In this document: positions 57,395 to 64,000 of the stretch, in pieces
Layout: the number at the start of each line of letters is the position of its first letter
Position numbering within the stretch: position 1 is the first letter of the stretch
Assembly (NCBI GenBank): GCA_900314885.1
Contig: OMWY01000011.1
Span: forward strand, 16,558 to 80,557
Origin: an uncultured Eubacteriales bacterium
Lineage (GTDB): Bacteria; Bacillota; Clostridia; Lachnospirales; Lachnospiraceae
Direction: 5' to 3'
DNA length: 64,000 bases
The notes under the pieces: model-generated
What the model was told of the DNA's origin: nothing
Databases searched by the model: none
What the model saw: only the letters and a program-made list of their open reading frames with translations
Position numbers and translations under genes: made by a program

Positions 57395-58834
57395 TTATTT
57401 TCTACTCCAGGTTTTCGGATAAATCAATAAAAGCATAGGGAATATTTCAAGCCTTCCCGTTAACATATCAAAAATGAGCACAATTTTTGATCGAGTCGAA
57501 AATGCCGAAAAATTGCCGGTAGGACCAACCATGCCCAGACCGGGGCCTATATTATTAAGTGTGGCGACAACAGAAGTAAAGCTCGTCTCGAAGTCAAAAT
57601 TATCAAGAGTAATAAGTAAAAATGAGGCGAAGAATATTATTACATACGAGACAAGAAATACGTTCGCGTTACGAAGCACTTTATGGTCGACTGCTTTTCC
57701 GTCCATTTTTATAATCTTTACGCTCTTCTGATGTATCATGCATGATAGCTCTTTTTTCAGAGACTTAAGGTATATCATAATTCTCGATACCTTCATACCA
57801 CCGCCTGTAGAGCCTGCGCAGGCGCCGATGAACATGACAGTCACAAGTATACATCTTGAAAACATAGGCCACTTGTCAAAATCAGCGGTCGCGTAGCCTG
57901 TAGTTGTCATAACTGCGGCTACAGAGAAAGCTGCGTCCTTAATATTTACCGTCAAGGTCTGCCCATTATTTGCTATATTTAATACGATAAAAATGACCGC
58001 GGCAGCGTAAATTCCAAAATACCATCTCACCTCTTCTATCGAAAAAGCGTCCCTATATTTTCCCTTAGAGAGGTAAAAATATAAATTGAAATTAACGCCA
58101 AAGAGCATCATAAATATAGTTACTATTACCTGCTGTACAAATGTATAGTTGGCACAGGAAGAGTTTACTATACCAAAGCCACCGGTACCGGCGGTTCCAA
58201 GCGTAATGCATATGGCCGAGAACGGGTCCATATTTGTGGCAAGTAATATTATAAACTGTAAAATAGTAATTACAATATATATATTATAAAGATAAGAAGC
58301 GGTTTTACGAACGTTCGGAACCAGTTTACCCACAGATGGTCCCGGGCTTTCCGCCTTCATTATCTGCATATCCTGGCCGCCAAAAAGTGGAAGAACCGAT
58401 ATAATAAATACAAGTACTCCCATGCCGCCGACCCAGTGAGAGAAACTCCGCCAGATCAAAACACAGTGAGGAATATGCGAGAGGTCAGCGATAACAGAAC
58501 TTCCCGTCGTGGTAAAACCGGAAACAATCTCAAAAAGCGCATCCACATAGCTGTGAAAAGCGCCGCACTGTAGAAGCGGAATAGCCCCTATAAGTGAAAT
58601 AACAAGCCAGGTAAGGGCGCAGATAACATAACCTTCTCTTGCGTAAAAATGCCTGCTCTTAGGCTTAATTCTCGTTATAAGAAAGCCACCGAGAGCCGAC
58701 GCTATGGCGCATAAAAGGAAGGGAATCCCCTCAGGTTCGCCATATATCATGGCCGTAAAGGTCGGCACCAGAAGGAAGGCTCCCTCAAAGGTGATAACCC
58801 ATCCGATTACATTTAATACAATAAGATAATTCAT
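57395..58834 (-). CDS. trkH: TrkH-family potassium uptake protein
   Basis: TrkH forms the membrane channel subunit of the Trk/Ktr potassium uptake system. The 479-residue product has ten or more membrane segments and the selectivity-filter repeats, including SGFTTTGSSV (about 105), GTAGTGGFG (about 213), and TTTGYATAD (about 310), and a final NNIGPGLGMVGPTGNF. It starts 6 bases after trkA. Length is normal. Confidence 0.94.
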   Translation of the reverse strand: MNYLIVLNVIGWVITFEGAFLLVPTFTAMIYGEPEGIPFLLCAIASALGGFLITRIKPKSRHFYAREGYVICALTWLVISLIGAIPLLQCGAFHSYVDALFEIVSGFTTTGSSVIADLSHIPHCVLIWRSFSHWVGGMGVLVFIISVLPLFGGQDMQIMKAESPGPSVGKLVPNVRKTASYLYNIYIVITILQFIILLATNMDPFSAICITLGTAGTGGFGIVNSSCANYTFVQQVIVTIFMMLFGVNFNLYFYLSKGKYRDAFSIEEVRWYFGIYAAAVIFIVLNIANNGQTLTVNIKDAAFSVAAVMTTTGYATADFDKWPMFSRCILVTVMFIGACAGSTGGGMKVSRIMIYLKSLKKELSCMIHQKSVKIIKMDGKAVDHKVLRNANVFLVSYVIIFFASFLLITLDNFDFETSFTSVVATLNNIGPGLGMVGPTGNFSAFSTRSKIVLIFDMLTGRLEIFPMLLLIYPKTWSRK

Positions 58835-58840
58835 ATATAT

Positions 58841-60199
58841 TTACACTTCCAGAATATCATTAATACCGGAAAGTCCCTTTAAGGTAGTTACAACTACTAC
58901 GCTGTCGCCGGGTAATATAACATCTTTTCCGGAAGGAGTGATAATTTTTCCTTTTCTCGCAATGGAAGCAAGAAGAATATTGTGCTTAAGCTTCAGGTCG
59001 GAAAGCGGAATATTTGTAACATCGCTTTCATCTTTTACAATAAACTCAAGCGCCTCAACTCTTCCGCCGACCAGACGATAGAGGGTCTCCACATTTGACC
59101 CGAAGGAATTCTGCATAGAGCGGACATATTTTAATATATATTCGCTCGTAATTTCCTTAGGGCATACTATGGAACCGACAGGAAGTTCATTTATAACTTC
59201 CTCAAAATCTATTTTATTAATCTTAGTTATAGGCTTCGCCTTCGATACATGGTGAGTATAAAGCGAAAGCAGCAAATTTTCCTCATCAATATTAGTAATA
59301 GATACGACAGCGTCAGCCTGCTTTATGCCCTCCTCAAGAAGAACTCCCTTATTAGTAGCGTCACCATGAATAACCAGCGCTTCCGGAAGCATCTCTGAGA
59401 GCTGCTCACACCTGTCATTATCGGATTCTATTATCTTCACACTGACTCGAGCCCTGATAAGCTCCTGAGTAAGGTAATAAGCGATGGTGCCACCACCGCA
59501 GATAATAACGTTTTTAATAGGACTTGAGTTTATACCTACCTTATGGAAAAAGCTGTAGCTGTCACGAAGTCTCAGGATACAGGAAATAGTATCTCCCTCC
59601 ATAAGCACAAACTGTCCCGAAGGAATCATAACCTCATCGCCTCTGCGGACTATGCATACGAGGACATTGCCACCGAACATCTGGGAGAAGTTAATGAGAC
59701 TCATGCCGTTAAGCACAGAACCTCCCGGTATGGTCACGCTTATAAGGTTAATTCTTCCCTTGTTAAATGTATCAACCTCGATAGCGGATGGAAAATGAAT
59801 AAGTCTCGCTATCTCAAAGGCAGCTGTTCTCTCCGGGTTTATGGCCATGGAGAGTCCAAGCTCCTCTTTTATGAAGTTAATCTCAGCGAAATAATGCGGA
59901 TCGCGAACTCTCGCTATAGTCTGGCAGTTACCGGCTTTCTTGGCTATAAGGCAGCAGAGAAGGTTTATCTCATCCTTCCCCGTAACCGCGATAAGAAGGT
60001 CGGCGTTCTCTACGTCAGCCTCCATCTGAATCTTATAACTGGTGCCATTTCCCTGAACCGCCTGAATATCAAGCACGTTCACAGCGTTCTGTAATTTCTC
60101 ACTGTCAGTATCAATGACAGTGATATCATGATCTTCCTCTGAGAGCTGCTTCGCAAGCGTATAGCCTACTTTGCCGCAACCCACAATGATAATGTTCAT
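58841..60199 (-). CDS. trkA: Trk potassium system regulatory protein TrkA
   Basis: TrkA gates TrkH in response to nucleotides such as NAD(H) or ATP. The 452-residue product has two RCK units: residues 1-220 with MNIIIVGCGKVGYTLAKQL and residues 225-452 with VIICGGGTIAYYLTQEL; each is followed by a TrkA-C domain (GGSVLNGMSL, and DVTNIPLSDLKLKHN). Two halves as in E. coli TrkA. It is the first gene of the trk operon with its own promoter. Confidence 0.95.
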   Translation of the reverse strand: MNIIIVGCGKVGYTLAKQLSEEDHDITVIDTDSEKLQNAVNVLDIQAVQGNGTSYKIQMEADVENADLLIAVTGKDEINLLCCLIAKKAGNCQTIARVRDPHYFAEINFIKEELGLSMAINPERTAAFEIARLIHFPSAIEVDTFNKGRINLISVTIPGGSVLNGMSLINFSQMFGGNVLVCIVRRGDEVMIPSGQFVLMEGDTISCILRLRDSYSFFHKVGINSSPIKNVIICGGGTIAYYLTQELIRARVSVKIIESDNDRCEQLSEMLPEALVIHGDATNKGVLLEEGIKQADAVVSITNIDEENLLLSLYTHHVSKAKPITKINKIDFEEVINELPVGSIVCPKEITSEYILKYVRSMQNSFGSNVETLYRLVGGRVEALEFIVKDESDVTNIPLSDLKLKHNILLASIARKGKIITPSGKDVILPGDSVVVVTTLKGLSGINDILEV

Positions 60200-60249
60200 C
60201 TCTGTCTCCCGGCTTTATAATTATTATAGCTTTCTTAAGCAACCTATTT

Positions 60250-60278
60250 ATTATACACCCATTTCAACCATTAATCAA
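60250..60278 (-). promoter_or_regulatory. Promoter of the trkA-trkH operon
   Basis: On the minus strand TTGATT (60273-60278) and TATAAT (60250-60255) are spaced by 17 bases, about 50 bases before the ATG. Confidence 0.75.
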
Positions 60279-60301
60279 GACCTATAAAACAGATATCTGA
60301 C

Positions 60302-61711
60302 CTACTTGTCATTACTGTTTTCCTGAATACCCATATATCTTCTGTCAAGATCGGTAATCACGTCCTCTTTAGGAAGTCTCATGAAGAATTTCACCACAAA
60401 TGGAATGCAGATAACCGACGTCAGGATATCTGCTACCGGCTGGGCCAGTTCTATACCCGTAAGACCGAGGAAGTGCTGTAATATAAGGAGCGCCGGCAGA
60501 TAGCAGAGGCCACTCCTGAGCGACCCGAGAAACGAAGCAGTAGCGCTCTTTCCTATTGACTGAAAGGTCATATTCGAGACAACGCCAAAGGGCTGCATAA
60601 TCATAGCGAGACACTGGAATCTAAGCGCCATGGTTCCGATTTCTATAACCTCAGGGTCATCTCTGAAAAATGTAATTATTGGCCTGGCGAAGATAAATGT
60701 AATAATCGCAAGCACCGTAAGCACAAGCTGCCCCGCCTTAAAGGTAAAATTAAAGCCATCGCGGACCCTCTTATATTTTCTGGCGCCATAATTATACGCG
60801 GATACCGGCTGAAAGCCCTGCATAATTCCAATCATAACAGAACCTACGAACATATTCACGCGGCCTGTTATCGTCATAGCCGCAATCGCCGCGTCGCCAT
60901 AGGGATTCGCGCAAATATTAAGGGTCATCGATGAGAGGCTGTTAAGTACCTGACGGCAGAGACTCGGTAATCCGTTAGAGAGTATGTGGAATACGTTTCT
61001 TGCGGAAAATGATATGTTCTTTACGGAAAGCTTTGTGATTGTCCTTCCGGAGAGATACATATACAGAAGCAGGAACAGGCTCACATACTGAGAAATCGCG
61101 GTTGAGAGTCCGGCTCCGTGAATTCCCATATCAAGGCCAAACATCAAAATCGGGTCGCCGATAATATTAAGGACACCACCCGATACAAGTCCTACCATAG
61201 CGAGCGCTGCTCTTCCTTCGTAGCGCAGCACGTTATTAAGAACACAGCTCATGGAAAGCGCCGGTCCTGAAATAATTATATAATATCCATATATTACGGC
61301 ATATGGGAGAATCGTCTCGGTGCTGCCAAGTAGTAGCATAAACGGTTTTATGAAAATCAGCTCCGGTATCATAACAGCGATACTGAAAATTGCAGACAGG
61401 GCAAAACCGGTAGACCCGGTGGCGTTCGCACCTTCAGTATCTCCCTGGCCTAATCTTCCTGAGATTATGCTTCCCGACCCATGGCCGCACATGAAGCCTA
61501 TAGCCTGGAATACGGCCTGCACCGACATAAGAATGCCGATCGCGGCCGCTGCGCTCGTTCCTATTTTTCCAACAAAAAAAGCATCAGCAAGATTATAGAT
61601 CATAGTTATCATCATGCTGATGACTGTAGGTATAGCAAGCTTCGGTATCAGTTTATTAACCGGTGTCAGCACAAGCTTCTCGTACTGACGCCACTGCTTA
61701 TCTTTGTTCAT
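60302..61711 (-). CDS. MATE family efflux transporter
   Basis: MATE carriers expel cationic compounds using Na+ or H+. The 469-residue product has twelve membrane segments and typical features: LAIPTVISMMITMIYNLADAFFVGKIG (starting about residue 25), GAGLSTAISQY, and FQPVSAYNYGARKYKR in the second half. Substrate unknown. It stands alone: about 100 bases from trkA and 97 bases from the next minus-strand gene, with a long hairpin in the latter gap. Confidence 0.92.
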   Translation of the reverse strand: MNKDKQWRQYEKLVLTPVNKLIPKLAIPTVISMMITMIYNLADAFFVGKIGTSAAAAIGILMSVQAVFQAIGFMCGHGSGSIISGRLGQGDTEGANATGSTGFALSAIFSIAVMIPELIFIKPFMLLLGSTETILPYAVIYGYYIIISGPALSMSCVLNNVLRYEGRAALAMVGLVSGGVLNIIGDPILMFGLDMGIHGAGLSTAISQYVSLFLLLYMYLSGRTITKLSVKNISFSARNVFHILSNGLPSLCRQVLNSLSSMTLNICANPYGDAAIAAMTITGRVNMFVGSVMIGIMQGFQPVSAYNYGARKYKRVRDGFNFTFKAGQLVLTVLAIITFIFARPIITFFRDDPEVIEIGTMALRFQCLAMIMQPFGVVSNMTFQSIGKSATASFLGSLRSGLCYLPALLILQHFLGLTGIELAQPVADILTSVICIPFVVKFFMRLPKEDVITDLDRRYMGIQENSNDK

Positions 61712-61741
61712 AAAAATATACGTGTCCTACTACTTCCATGC

Positions 61742-61802
61742 GGGACATACGCCATTAAATTTTTATAGACATAGTTTATAAAAATTTATTGTCGTGTGTC
61801 CC
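61742..61802. repeat. Long hairpin with GGGACATAC/GTGTGTCCC ends
   Basis: Arms 61742-61767 and 61777-61802 match at 23 of 26 positions and carry the same end motif as the hairpin at 54090-54160. It lies between the MATE gene and the preceding gene, both on the minus strand, so it is not placed as a convergent terminator. On the minus strand it ends near the stop of the gene at 61809. Confidence 0.75.
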
Positions 61803-61808
61803 CTTACC

Positions 61809-62309
61809 TTAATATTCCTTGACCTTCTGCGGAGCCTTGTTCCTCATCAACTTTATAGTCTCGTCAGATGGTTCAAAGAGAATCTTATAAAGTGTACCGT
61901 CCTTGTTCGTAATGGCCGCGTATACTCTCGCGTTAGGATCAAGAGAGCTGAAGTTCTTAACAACTATATTTTCATTGTGGTTATAGGCCTTGATTGCATC
62001 AGAGCTTACCGGAGCTACTACCTCGCAGTTATCAAGGTCTATGCGCATCATATTCTTCCGCTTTGCGTTGCCGCTGATACGATCAAAGTCTATCTGGCCG
62101 TCGGCATATATATACTCATATTCCACCTTAAGCCTTCCGAATATAAAAACGGTTAGCCATATGACAATTACCGGAACCACTATAAGGAACTGGCTTAACG
62201 GAACAATCATGAAAGAAACAATGCAGGCTAAAATCATAAGAAGCCTTATAGCAAAGTTCTTAGGCGTATCAAGCTGCTTTACATTATCTTCTGTGTATGC
62301 GTCATTCAT
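61809..62309 (-). CDS. Conserved two-TM membrane protein of unknown function
   Basis: The 166-residue product has two adjoining membrane segments (about residues 20-70) separated by a short loop, then a soluble beta-rich domain with YEYIYADGQIDFDRI and a basic stretch NAKRKNMMRIDL. It resembles the DUF6106-type proteins seen in Lachnospiraceae. The ATG at 62309 follows AAGGGG; a longer frame to 62363 lacks such a signal. Function unknown. Confidence 0.7.
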   Translation of the reverse strand: MNDAYTEDNVKQLDTPKNFAIRLLMILACIVSFMIVPLSQFLIVVPVIVIWLTVFIFGRLKVEYEYIYADGQIDFDRISGNAKRKNMMRIDLDNCEVVAPVSSDAIKAYNHNENIVVKNFSSLDPNARVYAAITNKDGTLYKILFEPSDETIKLMRNKAPQKVKEY

Positions 62310-62369
62310 AATGCACCCCTTGTAAGTATTGTAAATATTTGGAACGTAAATAATTCCATACATCTGTTA

Positions 62370-62398
62370 ATTATACACTTAAAATGACATAAATACAA
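62370..62398 (-). promoter_or_regulatory. Promoter of the two-TM protein gene
   Basis: On the minus strand TTGTAT (62393-62398) and TATAAT (62370-62375) are spaced by 17 bases, about 60 bases before the ATG. Confidence 0.7.
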
Positions 62399-62437
62399 GC
62401 AAAAGTAGAAGAAAGGTGCTTAAATAAAAATAAAATA

Positions 62438-63748
62438 TTACAGGATGTCTATATGCTCTCCCGCAAGGGCCTTATTTATGCTTCTTACGGCGCAAAATTT
62501 GCCACACATGGAACATGTATCGCTATGATCATCTTCAGGAGCCCTAGACTCCCTTATTTCACGAGCCTTCTCCGGGTCAAGAGAGAGTTCATACTGCTTA
62601 TCCCAGTCAAGCGCCCGTCTGGCGTCCGCCATAGCATTGTCACGTTCCATAGCGTGAGGGATGCCTTTAGCTATATCGGCAGCGTGGGCTGCTATCTTTG
62701 AAGCGATAATGCCCTCCCTTACGTCATCAATGTTTGGCAGAGCCAGATGCTCCGCAGGAGTCACATAGCAGAGAAAAGAAGCTCCGCTCGCTGCCGCAAT
62801 AGCGCCTCCAATCGCGGAAGTAATATGATCGTAACCCGGCGCTATATCTGTTACAAGAGGTCCAAGTACATAAAATGGAGCGTTATGGCATATGGTTTTC
62901 TCTATTTCCATATTTGCCGCAATCTGGTTCATAGGCACATGTCCGGGGCCTTCAACCATAACCTGGACATTTCTCTCATGACACCTCTCCACCAATTCGC
63001 CAAGTCTAATAAGCTCGCCTATCTGAACCGAGTCCGTAGCGTCAGCAAGACACCCCGGCCTGCAGGCATCACCAAGACTGATTGTCACGTCATGCTCGTA
63101 GCAGATATCGAGAATTTCATCAAAATGTGTATAAAAAGGATTTTCAAGTCCCGTCATACTCATCCAGGCGAAAATAAGAGAGCCGCCCCTCGAAACAAGA
63201 TTCATTTTCCTTTTGCCGGCTTTAACCTCTTCTATCGTTTTCTTGGTTATTCCACAGTGAAGGGTAACAAAGTCTACCCCATTTTCGGCATGTAGTCTTA
63301 CTACATCGATAAAATCCTTCTCGTTAAGAGTATCGAGGTCTCTCTTATAATGAATTACAGCATCATATACGGGAACAGTTCCTATCATCGCAGGGCATTC
63401 ACTCGTCAATTTCTTTCTGAAGGGCTCCGTATCTCCATGAGAAGAAAGATCCATAATGGCGTCAGCACCGAGCTTCACCGCCTCCATGACCTTAGCTAGC
63501 TCCTCATCATAATTATTTACGTCACGACTGACACCGAGATTTACATTTATCTTTGTCGAAAGCTTAGAGCCTACCGCTAAAGGCTTAATGCATTTGTGAT
63601 CATGATTTGCGGGAATCACTGCCGATCCATCCGCAAGCATCCTGGATAATAAATCTGCCGACATTCCTTCGTGCTCCGCCGCAGCCTTCATTTCAGGAGT
63701 AATAATTCCCTTTTTCGCGGCTTCTGTCTGGGTTTTATATTCGTTCAT
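62438..63748 (-). CDS. thiC: Phosphomethylpyrimidine synthase ThiC
   Basis: ThiC is a radical SAM enzyme that rearranges aminoimidazole ribotide to HMP phosphate for thiamine. The 436-residue product is the shorter form without the long N-terminal extension. It has the GADAIMDLSSHGD and VEGPGHVPMNQI stretches and the C-terminal cluster motif CSMCGKFC. As written the spacing is Cx2Cx3C rather than the more familiar Cx2Cx4C. Its ATG overlaps the stop of the upstream thiD by four bases (ATGA). A TPP riboswitch would be upstream of thiD, outside the window. Confidence 0.95.
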   Translation of the reverse strand: MNEYKTQTEAAKKGIITPEMKAAAEHEGMSADLLSRMLADGSAVIPANHDHKCIKPLAVGSKLSTKINVNLGVSRDVNNYDEELAKVMEAVKLGADAIMDLSSHGDTEPFRKKLTSECPAMIGTVPVYDAVIHYKRDLDTLNEKDFIDVVRLHAENGVDFVTLHCGITKKTIEEVKAGKRKMNLVSRGGSLIFAWMSMTGLENPFYTHFDEILDICYEHDVTISLGDACRPGCLADATDSVQIGELIRLGELVERCHERNVQVMVEGPGHVPMNQIAANMEIEKTICHNAPFYVLGPLVTDIAPGYDHITSAIGGAIAAASGASFLCYVTPAEHLALPNIDDVREGIIASKIAAHAADIAKGIPHAMERDNAMADARRALDWDKQYELSLDPEKAREIRESRAPEDDHSDTCSMCGKFCAVRSINKALAGEHIDIL

Positions 63749-64000
63749 ATATTTTCATCCTTATATTTACTTTTTATATCGTATCCCAAGTCCATGGGAC
63801 CATGACCATGTCCTATGTGAAAATTGGCCTTAATCGCGCCATTTAGGAATTCACGACCTATTGCGACCGAATCCTTGAGACTGTAACCTTTCGCAAGGTT
63901 AGACGCTATAGCGCTTGAAAGGACACATCCCGTTCCATGGGTATCTTTATTATCTATACGCTCACCATGAAAAACCGAGATTCCATTATTTACTTCACAA
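63745..64000 (-). CDS. thiD: Hydroxymethylpyrimidine kinase/phosphomethylpyrimidine kinase ThiD, 3' part
   Basis: Only the last 84 codons are in the window; the gene continues beyond 64000. The visible part has the phosphate-binding DTHGTGCVLSSAIASNLAKG, typical of the ribokinase-like ThiD family, and the end IGHGHGPMDLGYDI. ThiD phosphorylates the pyrimidine moiety of thiamine twice; ThiC, next in the operon, makes its substrate. The stop overlaps the thiC start. Confidence 0.9.
   Translation of the reverse strand, partial: CEVNNGISVFHGERIDNKDTHGTGCVLSSAIASNLAKGYSLKDSVAIGREFLNGAIKANFHIGHGHGPMDLGYDIKSKYKDENI

Noticed and set aside
62310..62437. TPP riboswitch related to thiC
   Set aside because: This gap is downstream of thiC, and thiC is preceded directly by thiD, so any thiamine riboswitch should be beyond the end of the window.

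Overview
The window reads as chromosomal DNA of an anaerobic, low-to-moderate G+C Firmicute, most likely a gut or rumen member of the Lachnospiraceae. This rests on gene content and order: a division/morphogenesis block of the clostridial type (miaA-radC-mreBCD-mrdA-minCDE-rodA-mgsA-dac), a HlyD-like/yggS/sepF/ylmH/divIVA/lspA/rluD block, gerW with a DUF2953 partner, zinc-type L28, a very large acyl-CoA dehydratase activase-like protein, and a secreted GH53 galactanase for plant pectin side chains. No genus can be named with confidence. I see no tRNA, rRNA, CRISPR array, prophage or insertion-sequence transposase.

Layout. 1-2.6 kb: a hairpin cluster, a lipoprotein, hypB and an unrecognised protein convergent with it. 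2.7-9.9 kb (minus strand): an operon from a HlyD-like adaptor through yggS, sepF, ylmH, divIVA, aroB, lspA and rluD to a BlaI/CopY-type repressor. 10-22 kb (minus): a small P-loop protein, then the cell-shape and Min operon headed by miaA and radC. 22.1-22.5 kb: a 358-base gap with a likely small RNA unit and a composite hairpin element. 22.5-26.7 kb (minus): rpmB, and a five-gene operon linking a rhomboid-like membrane protein, two unknown proteins, a DUF2953 protein and GerW. 26.9-31.2 kb: the 1427-residue activase. 31.4-33.7 kb: GH53 galactanase. 33.9-41.4 kb (minus): a GldA/GldF/GldG/DUF4340-type ABC system followed by a rhodanese-TtcA fusion and a ThrE-type exporter. 41.5-43.3 kb: Y-family polymerase with a YolD-like partner. 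43.5-45.0 kb: a glycosyltransferase-like TPR protein and a small membrane protein. 45.1-47.1 kb: PcrA-type helicase. 47.2-50.4 kb: VTC-domain protein, DUF4956 membrane protein and a Cthe_2159-type lipoprotein. 50.7-54.0 kb: an acidic unknown protein, a secreted metallophosphoesterase and YibE/F. 54.2-60.2 kb (minus): trkA, trkH and a SWIM/SNF2 helicase. 60.3-64 kb (minus): MATE transporter, a two-TM protein, thiC and the 3' end of thiD.

Much of the first 22 kb builds the cell: peptidoglycan elongation (MreBCD, PBP2, RodA), septum placement (MinCDE, DivIVA, SepF), lipoprotein maturation (LspA) and wall trimming (D,D-carboxypeptidase). The most interesting unexplained material is (i) a mosaic intergenic repeat made of three different hairpins that occurs in the same order, inverted, at about 22.3 kb and 50.4 kb; (ii) a short transcription unit with a near-consensus promoter and terminator at 22.14-22.29 kb; (iii) the VTC/DUF4956/carbohydrate-binding lipoprotein trio; and (iv) the rhodanese-TtcA fusion beside a gliding-type ABC cassette. 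Start sites were re-chosen where a Shine-Dalgarno sequence or neighbouring stop codon argued for it. Family names come from recognising sequence motifs by eye; no database search was run.
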